A stretch of 64,000 bases of DNA from Nemertoderma westbladi (taxonomy: Eukaryota; Xenacoelomorpha; Nemertodermatida; Nemertodermatidae): positions 1-64,000 of the forward strand of contig JAUCBJ010007220.1 of NCBI GenBank assembly GCA_032718475.1, written 5' to 3'. How positions within the stretch are numbered: position 1 is the first letter of the stretch; each line of letters starts with the position of its first letter. Of this stretch, positions 1-9,972 are shown piece by piece. The notes beneath the pieces are model-generated. The model was not told the origin of the DNA. It saw only the letters and a program-made list of their open reading frames with translations, and did no database searches. Made by a program: the position numbers and the translations under genes.

Positions 1-1913
1 TTCATAAGGCGCAGAAAGAGTCCCGACTCAAACAGACTACAGCGGCCAAGAATGCAGTTAAAGCTGCATCTAGGTCCCTGAACAGGCAGTACTCTGTTAA
101 TCTACAGGAGCTAATAAACCAACAGGTTGATGCCATCAATGATGCTGACGACAGCAGGCAATCATCCCAGGCATGGAAATCGATCAATCTGCTTACTGGG
201 CGGAAAAGCCAACCAACCACCAAGGTTAAGGCTGAATCACCAGCCGATCGCCTCAATGGTTGGAAAGCCCACTTTGAAAAGCTCCTCAATAATGACAGGG
301 TATTGCCTGATAACTTTATAGAAGTAAAAGTGTCTGAGTCTGTACTCCCAGATATTCCCATTGGCGATATCTCCTTTGCAGAAGTGAAGGCTGCTGCAAA
401 GAGCATTAAGACCAATCGTGCCAGTGGAGTAGATGGTGTTCCCCCTGAGGTCTTTAAAATACCTGAGTGTTTAAAGCTCATCTATCCCATCATAGTAGAC
501 ATGTACCGTACAACAAGAGTCCCACAAGAAATGAAAACAAATAAGTTGGTGCCAGTTCCCAAGAAGGGCAACCTAACACTCTATGGTTCTTTTCGGGGAA
601 TCTCATTGATCTCGATTGCTGCAAAACTATACAATAGAATTTAATTAAATCGCATCAGGGATCCCATTGAGAGACTGCTACGTGGAAATCAGAATGGGTT
701 CCGTAAAGGTCGTGGGACCAAGGAGCCCATTTTGGCACTTAGAAGGATAATTGAAGAGTTATCAAAAAAGAAAGACAGGCATCTGGCTGTTATCTTTGTT
801 GACTTCTTCAAGGCCTTTGATTCAGTCTCTCGCTCACGTATGTTCAGCATACTTTCATTATATGGGATTCCTGATGAAATTATTGCAGCAATCAGATCAG
901 TATACGATGGTTCGACAACATTTGTGTCTACTGTTGATGGTGACACAGAACCATTTGAAGTGTTATGGGGCGTCCTCCAAGGAGACACACTTGCACCATT
1001 CTTGTTCATTATTGTGGTTGACTATGTTCTACGCATGTCCTTAGATCATCATAATGATGATGGGGTGATGATAACTCCACCTACTGGCTCCAGAAGTCGA
1101 GGAAATCCTGCCAAGTACCTAACTGATCTAGACTTTGCTGATGACTTAGGAGTACTCTCAGAATCATTAGAGGGAGCCCAGCGGCTCCTCAGCTCATTAG
1201 AACATGCTGCTTCTAGTGTTGGTCTTTTTATTAACTCCAGAAAGACCAAAATTCTGACAGTTAACTTTGAAAGTCCTCAGCAAGTCTCTGATCGGATGAG
1301 CATAAGCTCAAAGGATGGTATGCTTGAGCATGTGGACGACTTCTGTTACCTGGGATCATGGATCCGGAAGTCAGGTGAGGACCTTCGAATACGTAAGGGA
1401 AAGGCATGGGCAGCCTTGAATAGGCTTTCCAGGATTTGGAAGTCACCTAGAATTAATCGGAAACTTAAGGTCCGATTATTCAGAGCAGCAGTAGTTCCAG
1501 TACTCCTCTATGGGAGTCCATGCTGGGCTCTAACTGCTGAGGACACCAAATCTCTGGATGGCACATTCACAAGAATGCTACGCCGGGTACATTGTGTCAA
1601 GTACAATGCACACATCTCCAACCAGACACTATATAACATTGGAGGTGTCTCATTGGTTCCCCCAAGCTTGACACTAGAACAAAATCGCCTCCGCTTTGCA
1701 GGACATTGCTTTCGCCGTGAGGACCAGCCAGTGCATAATCTTGTACTTTGGCAGCCTCATGGAGTGAATAAGCATGGTGGACAGCCCATGACTTTCTTGA
1801 GACGCATCTTAAAGGACACTGGCCTTAAAGATGCGGATGATCTAGCAAATGTCATGGGTGATAGGGAGTTGTGGCGGTGCAATTTTGTTGACAAGCCGGC
1901 ACAGCATTCTTAA
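1..1913 (+). pseudogene. Reverse transcriptase ORF of RTE copy 1, with a nonsense codon
   Basis: The C-terminal part of the LINE polyprotein: linker, reverse transcriptase and the RTE-type C-terminal domain. The RT palm motifs are visible (FFKAFDS, GVLQGDTLAP, FADD). Against the intact copy an in-frame TAA lies at 642-644, where the other copies read a leucine codon, and a Met-to-Lys change lies near 719. These split the frame into 303-644 and 732-1913, so this copy cannot make a full RT. The stop at 1911-1913 matches the end of the other copies. Confidence 0.9.
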
Positions 1914-1950
1914 AAATGCAGCTGCAATGCAGCATGCCGATCCTAGTAGT
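1..1950 (+). mobile_element. RTE-like non-LTR retrotransposon, copy 1 (cut by window edge)
   Basis: This is near-identical to the full-length LINE at 30,968-34,723; position 1 corresponds to about 32,770, so the endonuclease half lies outside the window. It ends with the family 3' terminus (gccgatcc followed by TAG repeats). The TAG tail runs directly into a SINE-like sequence (agcgcccaccc...), so no target duplication can be judged. Confidence 0.9.
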
Positions 1951-2045
1951 AGCGCCCACCCCTATGTTCTGGTAGAAGCTATCGCAAGAGGAGCCTTTGG
2001 GTCGGCCCGGCTTCGGCCGACTGTTTGCTTTTGCTTTGCTGCTGG
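1951..2045 (+). mobile_element. SINE body fragment
   Basis: The sequence agcgcccaccc...agctatcgcaagaggagcc...cggcttcggccgactgtttgctttt matches the body and TTTGC tail of the SINE at 30,750-30,967 and 34,724-34,739. The tRNA-like head is absent, because the LINE joins at the TAG just before the body. The 370 bases that follow (to 2,412) are AT-rich and show nothing I can name. Confidence 0.7.
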
Positions 2046-2416
2046 TGGAATTATAAATAGGTCGTCGTACAGCATATTCAATAAAATCTATGGCGACGGG
2101 ACGATCATCTAACTGTACTAGTGAGTTAATGGGAGATCTAAAAATATTAATATTAAATTATATAAATATAATTCAAGCCTTATGAATGACTGACTACTTG
2201 GTATATTCGATGTATATAGTTCGATGGCGCTCGCTCAGCATATTACATTATTTGTTACACTATTTGTTTTAATGTAATAAATTGGTACAATAAATATGCC
2301 TTACATTATGTATAATATATTTTTAACGTTTTTTTTTACGATATGTGCGCCTAGAAATACTGTAATCATAATATTATTATTATTAAACTATGATTGTATG
2401 GAGGTATAAGATTTAC

Positions 2417-2640
2417 CAGCAAAGAACGCGAAATAATTCCGCGTAAGTTCCTTTAAGTTTCTTTATCATGACGAGGAAATCCCCCGGACTGTTCCGACCG
2501 CCCAGATAACCGGACAAAGTCTCCGGATCGCGTGTCGCAACCCATTTAAATATAACCCGGACTAGTTGAACGTCGGATTTGGTGACGAGTCGGAGGTACT
2601 GCAGTAATTCTGCGTAGCCGTCCAAAGTCCACGACGGTGC
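2417..2640 (-). CDS. Exon of a kyphoscoliosis/hillarin-type transglutaminase-like protein
   Basis: A minus-strand open segment bounded by a good acceptor (atcttacag, 2641 and up) and a donor (gtaaat, 2411-2416). The peptide includes VQLVRVIFKWVATRD, then SPGDF and KGTYAELFRVLCW. This is the pattern of the KY-peptidase/hillarin family: an R-x-I/L-F-x-W block, then the region leading to the nucleophile Cys of the transglutaminase-like fold, where G-x-Y/C-x-x-x-L-F-x-x-L-C is typical. Where many relatives have Cys before the tyrosine, this reads Gly-Thr-Tyr, so catalytic activity is uncertain. It joins in frame to the exon at 2,853-2,999. Downstream exons would lie left of the window. Family assignment is from memory of the pattern. 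Confidence 0.7.
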
Positions 2641-2852
2641 CTGTAAGATGATATACAACTCTAAGTTAAGGACAATGGTGATTGATTTCCAGTTGTACTT
2701 TTATTAGTTTTATTATCTGGAAATGTGCAGCATTTCTCAAAATAACTGAACTTTTGCAGAGAATCAATTTATAATTCGTACCATTTTGTTATCATCAGAT
2801 AAACACTGCAATGTATACTATAGACTGTACCTTTACTAAGAAACAAACTTAC

Positions 2853-2999
2853 TTGTATAGCGTGGTTAACCAACGCAGTAAAGTCTAATCCTTCCAATAA
2901 TTCTTCCTTGGCTCTTCCGGGTGGACGAGGCAACGTTAACTGCGAGAAGTTAAGATCCGGTCCGTAGATTCCTCTAAAAGGTTTCTGTCCTGGAGGCTC
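2853..2999 (-). CDS. Upstream exon of the same KY/hillarin-like gene
   Basis: Open minus-strand segment with acceptor ccttacag (ending at 3000) and consensus donor CAA|GTAAGT (donor at 2847-2852). It encodes a Pro/Gly-rich stretch followed by ELLEGLDFTALVNHAIQ, which splices smoothly to APSWTLDGYAELLQYL of the next exon. That leads into the conserved R-x-I-F-K-W block, as in KY/hillarin proteins, where a hA-x-x-P segment precedes the domain. The acceptor end of this exon is the template of the 90-bp tandem repeat that follows. Confidence 0.65.
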
Positions 3000-3478
3000 C
3001 TGTAAGGATTAAATATGAAAGAGAAACAGGTTGGTCGCCCATGGTACCGGTACATAGACTCCTATAAAAGGTTTCTGTCCTGGAGGCTCCTGTAAGGATT
3101 AAATATGAAAGAGAAACAGGTTGGTCGCCCATGGTACCGGTACATAGACTCCTATAAAAGGTTTCTGTCCTGGGGTCCTCCTGTAAGGATTAAATATGAA
3201 AGAGAAACAGGTTGGTAACGGTACCGGTACATAGACTCCTATAAAAGGTTTCTGTCCCAGGGGCTCCTGTAAGGGTTAAATATGAAAGTGAAGCAGGTTG
3301 GTCGTTGGTCGCCCATATGGTACCGGTACGTAGACTCCTATAAAAGGTTTCTGTCCTGGAGGCTCCTGTAAGGATTAAAGAAAGAGAAACAGCTTGGTCG
3401 CCCATGGTACCAGTACATAGACTCCTATAAAATGTTTCTGTCCTGGGGGACCTGTAAGGATTAAAGAAAGAGAAACAG
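2981..3478. repeat. 90-bp tandem repeat carrying a duplicated splice acceptor
   Basis: Copies of gtttctgtcctgg start at 2981, 3071, 3161, 3248, 3347 and 3434 (period about 87-99 bp). The first copy is the 5' end of the KY-like exon. Each further copy repeats, on the minus strand, the polypyrimidine-CAG acceptor and the first codons of that exon (EPPGQKPF), followed by intron sequence. The array is cut at 3,479 by the LTR. Confidence 0.9.
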
Positions 3479-4035
3479 TGTTAGCGTATTCAATTCCGCT
3501 AACCAGGCCCACACAAAGTTGGTTTTAAGCAATATTGGGAGCACGAGGTTGATTACCAATCAACCTCGTGTCACCCCAATAAGCGGGGACAACAGGCCCC
3601 AAGGGAACACACACAGCGGGGGTCAAAGGTTACACCTCCGGGAGGGAGAGAGAGACAGCAGCGGGGGGAAAACACTCCCAGAGAAAAGGGAGGCGAAAAG
3701 TGAGTTGTTAGCAAATGGGGGGAAGGCATCGGCTGAGTAATGTAATGCGGCCAACCGGTGCAATATATTACCAGTAACCGTGTTATTCATTCACTCATTA
3801 GTTAGTCAGTTCAGTTAGGGTAGGACGGCAACTTTATTACCGTTCAGCCTTATCAGCCATTTACCATCATCTCATTCTATGTACTGCAATCACTGTGCTT
3901 ATACTTTATATCCACTTATATTATATACATATCGAACGATTAATCAACATCGAAACTCTAATAAACTCTTTTCACACGGCGGGACGCGTAAATAAAACCA
4001 AACGGATAAACCGGGATCCTCTCGATCCCGTCACA
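3479..4035 (+). repeat. Left LTR of the composite BEL/Pao element
   Basis: Starts TGTTAGCGTATTC and ends CCCGTCACA. It aligns through its length with 26444-27008, including the hairpin at 3542-3570, the block aacaggccccaagggaacacac and the terminal gggatcc...gatcccgtcaca. An AATAAA lies at 3960-3965. A run of six G in the middle corresponds to a longer G run in the right LTR. Confidence 0.9.
3542..3570 (+). other. Perfect 13-bp stem / 3-nt loop hairpin in the left LTR
   Basis: CACGAGGTTGATT, loop ACC, AATCAACCTCGTG. The right LTR has the equivalent stem at 26512-26540 with two compensated base-pair changes, which points to an RNA structure. Confidence 0.85.
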
Positions 4036-4148
4036 GTAATAAATTCCAGCTGCCTGAAACTGAACTAAAGTAATAAAGAACTTTGCTGCCATAAGTCACC
4101 AGTGCATAACAGATCAAACTGTCAGAACTGCCAGCTAGTTAGTTAAAG

Positions 4149-5555
4149 ATGAGCCAGAGAAAGAGAAACGACACCGCCGCGGACCCCGGACGGCGACCTA
4201 ACGATCCGCGAGGCCGCGACGCGACGGTACCGACCCACGACGCCGGATCCATCGACTAAGGCGATCCGGCAATCCAAGAGGAGGGGGGCCGTCTACAACG
4301 AGGAGACGAGTCGAGAGGAGGGAGAGACGAGTCGGGAGAGGAGAGAGACGAGTCGACACACAGCGGCGGTCGACGTGCCGATGTCGCCGGCCAGCCACAG
4401 GCTGAGGGCGACGGACGGCCCACCGGAACGGCGACGGTGGGGCCGCCGGTACGACGCCGGACCCGGAGGGATAAAGGAGATGTCGGCGACGAGGACGTCG
4501 GGGTCAGCGACCGGCTCCGACGAGCCTACGCCGCGACCCGGAAGCAGCTGAGAGAGGCCAAAGGAGGGGCGAAGATAGACGAGGTGAAGTTGAAGAAACG
4601 ACTAGGTGAGTCGAACAGACATTTTGATTACTTAATGCGTTTTGGGCAGGGAGAACTAGCCGACGAGAGAGCGAGAGGGGTTGCCAGCGAACTGTTCGAA
4701 CTATGGGAATGTAGGGGTATGGAACCTAGCGTAGTGTACGTAGGGCCATACTTAGTCGATGCCCGGGGAGTAAAATTGGTGGGTTGGAGGAGACCGCAGG
4801 AGAGCGAATCCGAGGTTAACCCCGAGGATTCGGTCTCGTCGGTCGGGGAAAATTCCGGGAGGCGGGGGAAAGTTAGTAGGACGGGAAGGCGACGGGAGTC
4901 CGTCGCGACCGATAAGTCTGCTACATCCTCCGCAAAAGAAAGACGGGTGCGGGAAATAGATCTGGCGTGCCAGCTCGATCTGGCGGCGCTAGACCAGAGA
5001 GAACTAGAGAGACAGTTAGAGGAAGGGAGTGCATTATTAGAGAAGGAGAAAGAACTGGTTAGAGTGAACAGAGAGAGGGCCGAGAAGGTCGCGAGAAGCT
5101 TTAAGGAGTGCGAGGAAATAGGGAGGATAGAAAGGAAGGAGCAAGAAGAGCGCGAGGCGGCGAATGAGGCGAGAGAGCAGAATAGACGTGAGGAGCGTGA
5201 GGCGAGAGAGCAGAGCGAGCGAAAAGAGCGCGAGGTGAGACGACTGGAGAGAGTCGCGAGAGAGGCGGAATTAGCCGACCAGAGTGCGCGGGAGGATCTG
5301 GAAAGAGAGGCAACGGGGAAGCGTGTGCGGGATGATTTGCATGCCCGCCTAAGGGGGCTTATTCAATATCAAGCCAAACAGAAGCGCCGACTGGAACTGG
5401 CGCAGATGGGGCTATCAGAGAGCGAGACTGGCTCGAGTATTTACGAGGAGCCAGGAGTTAGGAAAACGTTTATTAATACCCCACTTACAGGGACCGCACG
5501 ACAGACCCAGGACTGGTGTGACCGTACGGGCGGGGGGGGGGGGGGGGGGGGGTAA
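4149..5555 (+). pseudogene. Gag of composite unit 1, with an in-frame stop
   Basis: The ATG at 4149 follows the left LTR by 113 bp. The frame reads a basic, low-complexity N-terminus, meets a TAA at 4257-4259, then stays open in the same frame to 5555. The body has a short globular part (containing SVVYVGPYLVDARG), then a long Arg/Glu-rich predicted coiled coil, as in many BEL/Pao gag proteins. The frame ends in a run of glycines because it enters the G21 tract at 5532-5552 and stops straight after it. The next coding block lies in the +1 frame. I see no zinc knuckle here; those are downstream. Confidence 0.75.
5532..5552 (+). repeat. G21 homopolymer at a gag frame junction
   Basis: Twenty-one consecutive G. 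The gag frame stops at 5553-5555, and the Asn-rich continuation lies in the +1 frame starting inside the tract. A tract one base shorter would fuse the two frames. Confidence 0.85.
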
Positions 5556-6169
5556 TAATACAGTAGATAACGTTAATATTAATAGTACTGTATTGGATAA
5601 TTCTAACCAAACTTTCATTGCAGGAAATATTTTACCTAGTAGTAGTAATTTAAATTTAAATACAAATAATTCAAATAATCCGAATAGTCCTAATTCAAAT
5701 AATCTAAATCTGAATTTACAAAATAATTCAAATAATATAAATGTACAAAATAATTCAAATAATATAAATACGCCAAATAATTCAAATAATCTTATTTCGA
5801 ACGAACAAAATAATTCCGTTTCTAATTTAGGCGTGCAAAATAATTTAATTGATTTGGAGGATTTAATTGATTTAACAGGTCATGCTGGTAGTGGTGCTAT
5901 TAATATGAACGCGGCGGGCTCAGACGGCCCGACAAACAAGGGCCTGGTAGGCCACGTAGTTAGTAGGCAGGAAGTAGCGGGGTTGAGTCAACCCGATGAG
6001 GGCCTGGTAGGCCACGTAGTTAGTAGGCAGGAAGTAGAGGGCCTGGTAGGCCACACAGTAGCAGAGAGAGAGGCGGGGGTGAATAGACCCAGCCGCAGTA
6101 TGGTTAGTGTGTCGACTAGAGAGGGGTGTAGAGGTGAAGTGAGAGATAGTGAAGTAATAGGTGGCGAGT

Positions 6170-6180
6170 GGGGGGGGGGG
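6170..6180 (+). repeat. G11 homopolymer
   Basis: Ends one linker frame (stop at 6184-6186). The homologous place in unit 2 (21905-21913) has G9. Confidence 0.85.
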
Positions 6181-6216
6181 CTATAGGAGCCCCACAACGA
6201 GAGATTAGCGGCGAGC

Positions 6217-6231
6217 GGGGGGGGGGGGGGG
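6217..6231 (+). repeat. G15 homopolymer
   Basis: The homologous place in unit 2 (21951-21959) has G9, so the position is shared but the length varies. Confidence 0.85.
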
Positions 6232-7091
6232 CAAAGAGTGTCCCACAAGCGTCGGCGGATAATGCGCGGGGCGAATTAGGTGAACCGCAGCACCCGGCGA
6301 TGGAGAGTAGTAGGGGGGATTACGAGTATCCCCAGCGGCGTGCGATCGAGCAGAGAGAGACAGGTTGACGTCGCGAGAGGGCGGGCGACGAGACGTCGAG
6401 CCCAATCAGAAGAGGGAAGAAGAACAGTGGAGTTTAACCGGGAGGTCGACGAGAGATCTCACGACCGGGGATACTGCACTACAGAGAGAAGAAAGGAAGA
6501 GAGTAGAAGAAGTGTCGCCGCGAACGACAGGAGAGCGAGGACGGATAGCGAGCCGTCGGTAGTAGAGGTGGAGACGGAGAGTCAGTGGGGTCGAACTTCG
6601 GGAGATTGCCGTCGTCCCGGAGAAACGCGACCTGACGAGGCGTATTGCGCGCAGAGAGAGGGGTACAGGATGTACCGGCACGAGGACGAGAGCAGTAGAG
6701 GGGGTCGAAGAGAAACTTCCCGACGGGATATACCTACCGATCGAGAATACGGTAGCCGCGGGGAGGATTATTCGAGAAGGATAAACTTTGATCCCGAGCG
6801 ACACATACAGACTGCAGGACATACTGTAGGCCTTACTGCACATACCATAGGCCATGCTGGGAGAGATAATGTAGGCGATAGGATAGCGCGAACAACGGGA
6901 TTAAACCCGGAAGTCGCGGAGTACATACCGGCAGGTAGGCCAGAAGTGGATAGGCCTATACCGGTACCAGCACAGCAGTATGACTACAGCATGCAAGGAC
7001 ATAACATATACCCAGGGGAGGGGAGAATTATTGCGGATAGGTGTATGGGCCCCAATATATTAACATCAACCCCAGTACCAAACATACCGGT

Positions 7092-7108
7092 GGGGGGGGG
7101 GGGGGGGG
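7092..7108 (+). repeat. G17 homopolymer at the linker/pol junction
   Basis: Separates the linker frame (stop at 7114-7116) from the pol frame (+1). Unit 2 has G13 here (22815-22827) and reads straight through. The four-base difference explains the frame break in unit 1. Confidence 0.85.
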
Positions 7109-7109
7109 C

Positions 7110-9838
7110 AGGGTGACATTCCCCCATCACAATATCAACAATATACCCCAATAGGAGTAAGAACATCGAACCCCTTGGACGAGAATAGATCGTGCGACAC
7201 AGAAATATGGAGGGGGCCGCTACCCCCTATGATATATCCAAGTCAGAGGAAAGCGGCAGACAGGACGAACGGACCGCACCCAACGGGAGAACCTATACAG
7301 CATCCATCGAACCCATTGGAAGCGCAAGCGATGGGGATGGCCACGTTAATCGATGCATTAAAGACCAGGATCGAGTTACCACCCGTGGAACCATTCAAAT
7401 TCGATGGAAGTAGGCCGGAAGAATACCTACAGTTTCGGCGCATGTATAGTAATGAAATATTAACAAAGAATTTGACGCAGGCGGAGTGCCTAAAGTATCT
7501 GCAAGTATATACAGGGGGCCCAGCATACGACATCGTGAGGCAATACCAGGGCATTGAGGGCGGCTTCACGACGGCATGGCGGGCGTTAGACAGGGAATAC
7601 GGGCACCCGGCCAAGATCATCCGGCAGACCCTGAGAGGTATAACATCGGGTGGCCTACAGGATAACCCCGTTAGCATAAAGACATTCGCTAACAAAGTCG
7701 AGAAGGCGCTAATCGTGCTAAAGACGCTGGACGCGCCATACGAACTCAACGCGTCTAACAACATCACTACGATAGCGCAGGCACTACCGATTTGGCTGCG
7801 CAATAAGTGGAGAAAAATCGCTTTCACCACTCGAGATAGGAAGGGTGCGGAACCGGGTTTAGAAGAGATGTCGAGCTTCTTAAACTATGAAGCTGAACTT
7901 ATAACGGACCCAGTCTATAGCGAGGATAGCCTGGGAAAGGGACCAAAGACCGATTACCACAGGCCGAAACCAGAGCACAACGCGTCGAACGCATTGCCAA
8001 AGCTCAGACAGTCACTGCCGTACGCAGCAACGCAGGGGACTACCAGTCCACAAGTAGCCGGGGGTAAGACCACATCATGGAGCGGACAGGGGAAAAATAA
8101 CAACACAAATAAACATAACCCCAGCACGCCCAGTAGGCCGAACCCAAACAATAAGAATAGTAGGGACTTTGGTACAAATATAAGTGCGATATGCAACGCA
8201 CTTTATAAGGATGGCTACAACCCAAAGAGCAAATGCCAACTACATACAAATGCACTTCATCAGACCATGAACTGCAGGTACTGGCAAGCGCTACCCAGGG
8301 AAGATCAGGTAGAATACGCGAGAAGAAATGAAATCTGCTCGCGATGTGTGATGAGTGGACATAGAGCTAACCAATGCAAAGAAACGCCAATTAAGTTCGG
8401 TCAGAGTAAAGGACAGACAATGGCAACGAGCACCGTAGTGGCGAGGAAGAGAGGAACGGTACTATTAGGGGTAGTACCAGTAAGGATAATCGGGGAAGGC
8501 AATCGATCAGTAACCACACTGATGCTGGTCGACAGTGGTGCAGCCTTCACCTTAGTTGAGGATTGGGTGGCCGAAGAGATAGGATTGAGAACGAGGCCAA
8601 GTAGAATGGCGGTAACAACCATCTCCAGCAAAGATGAGGTTCTGGAGATGAGGACCGGACGGTGCGCGATAGCAGCGATAGCACCGGGATGCGACTATGG
8701 GGCGACCATCGACCCCATCCAGGTGATAGAGTCGATAAATATTAACGCCAGGCGGCCAACCAACATCGAGGTCGAACAATATAGATTCCTGGACAGTATC
8801 GACTTCTCAATCCCAGAGGTGGACGTTAGGAAGGTATCCATCATAGTAGGAATGGACTGCCCGACGGCCCACGAGAGAATGCAAACGGTCTTCGGCGAAG
8901 ACAGGCAGTGTGACCCGGTGGCGATATTAACACCATTCGGGTGGACGCTGAGCGGCCCAATCAGGAGTAAGATACCATTTAGGATGTCGGAGACATCAGG
9001 ATGCATGTTCGCGGGAACTATGCGAGAAATGGGAGATGAGGGAGCAGAGGAGCAGCTCAGGAGACTGCTCAGACAGGATTTTGAGGGATTAAAAGAGACC
9101 GGGGTCGGAACCTCGGTAGAAGACAAGCAGGCTTTACAAAGTGTAAAGGAATCGATGACATGCGATGAGGGGCGGTATACCATAGGAATGGTATGGAAGC
9201 TACCGAAGCTACCGTTACCCGACAATAAAGGGATGGTACTCACGAGGCTTCGTAAGTTGAAGCAGACGCTAAAACGGAGCCCCGAGAAGAATGAGTACAT
9301 TCACAAGACAATCAGAAAGTATGTCGAGAAAGGATGGGCCGTGGAGTTACCGGTCGACGAACCAAACATGGACAGGACCTATTACCTGCCACTCCACGTG
9401 GCTCTAGACCCGAAGAAAGGTAAACTGCGGATGGTAGTTGACGCATCGGCCAAGACCAACGGCAAATGCCTAAACGATTATCTGCTGGAGGGTCCCAACA
9501 TCTACAACTCAGGGATCGAGGTCCTACTCAGATTCAGGAATGGTAAACACGCTTTCACCTGCGACATCGAAGGCATGTTCAACCAAGTCCGTGTAACGGA
9601 AGAGGATAGCGACAGCCAGCGCTTCCTATGGTACGACGGCGACGAGGAACCGTCGACCATACCGATGTATAAGATGATAGTACAGAATATGGGAGCCAAG
9701 TCGTCTTCGTTTACAACGACTGTGGCCGTAAGAGACACGGTAGAAGGGAAGGAAGATAAATATCAGCGCCAAAGCCGTCGATATGATTCGACGAGGTTTC
9801 TATGTAGACGACGGGATGGAGTCTGGAAATACGGTTAA
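7110..9838 (+). pseudogene. BEL/Pao pol, part 1: DUF1759, zinc knuckles, protease, RT N-half
   Basis: The longest open stretch starts at TTG 7175, but the frame is continuous with the end of the G17 tract. Numbering from 7175: residues about 55-235 are the capsid-like DUF1759 domain typical of BEL/Pao. Residues about 350-402 are Cys/His knuckles (CSRCVMSGHRANQC). Around 450 is the aspartic protease with VDSGAAFT. From about 735 the RT begins (LPLHVALDPKKGKLRMVVDAS, then FTCDIEGMFNQV with the first catalytic Asp). The frame is lost near 9757-9765, and the catalytic YVDD lies in another frame. The stop at 9836-9838 is therefore not the natural end. Confidence 0.85.
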
Positions 9839-9972
9839 GGAACTACTGGACACGGGGCGCGAGGTTCGCGACATCCTAAAAGGATCCGGGTTCAACCTAA
9901 CCAAGTTCCAATCCAGCTCGCAAGAGTTCATGAAAGCCATAGAGGACACGGAGGCCAGAGTCGACCATGGAT
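9766..9972 (+). pseudogene. BEL/Pao RT, palm segment with YVDD
   Basis: In a different frame from the upstream pol, this reads SAKAVDMIRRGFYVDDGM, the BEL/Pao form of RT motif C with both catalytic Asp residues present, followed by the usual helix (ELLDTGREVRDILKGSGF). A second shift near 9966 moves the coding sequence to a third frame. Confidence 0.85.

Larger units (their letters stand above)
5551..7116 (+). pseudogene. Gag linker of unit 1: Asn-rich, then Arg/Glu-rich, several frames
   Basis: The segment from 5551 to 6186 encodes an Asn/Leu-rich stretch, then three copies of a GLVGHVVSRQEV-like motif. It then passes through two more G runs (6170-6180 and 6217-6231) and a G5/G6 indel near 6314, continuing as a charged RE/RS-rich chain to 7116. 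The last part (GHTVGLTAHTIGHAGR, then a Tyr/Pro-rich tail) is closely matched by unit 2 at 21,896-22,830. It is low-complexity and has no catalytic motif. It probably tethers the coiled-coil gag to the capsid-like domain in the next frame. Confidence 0.6.

Noticed and set aside
6406-6855. A 149-aa minus-strand ORF
   Set aside because: Opposite the charged gag linker; composition mirrors the plus-strand repeats and no domain is visible.
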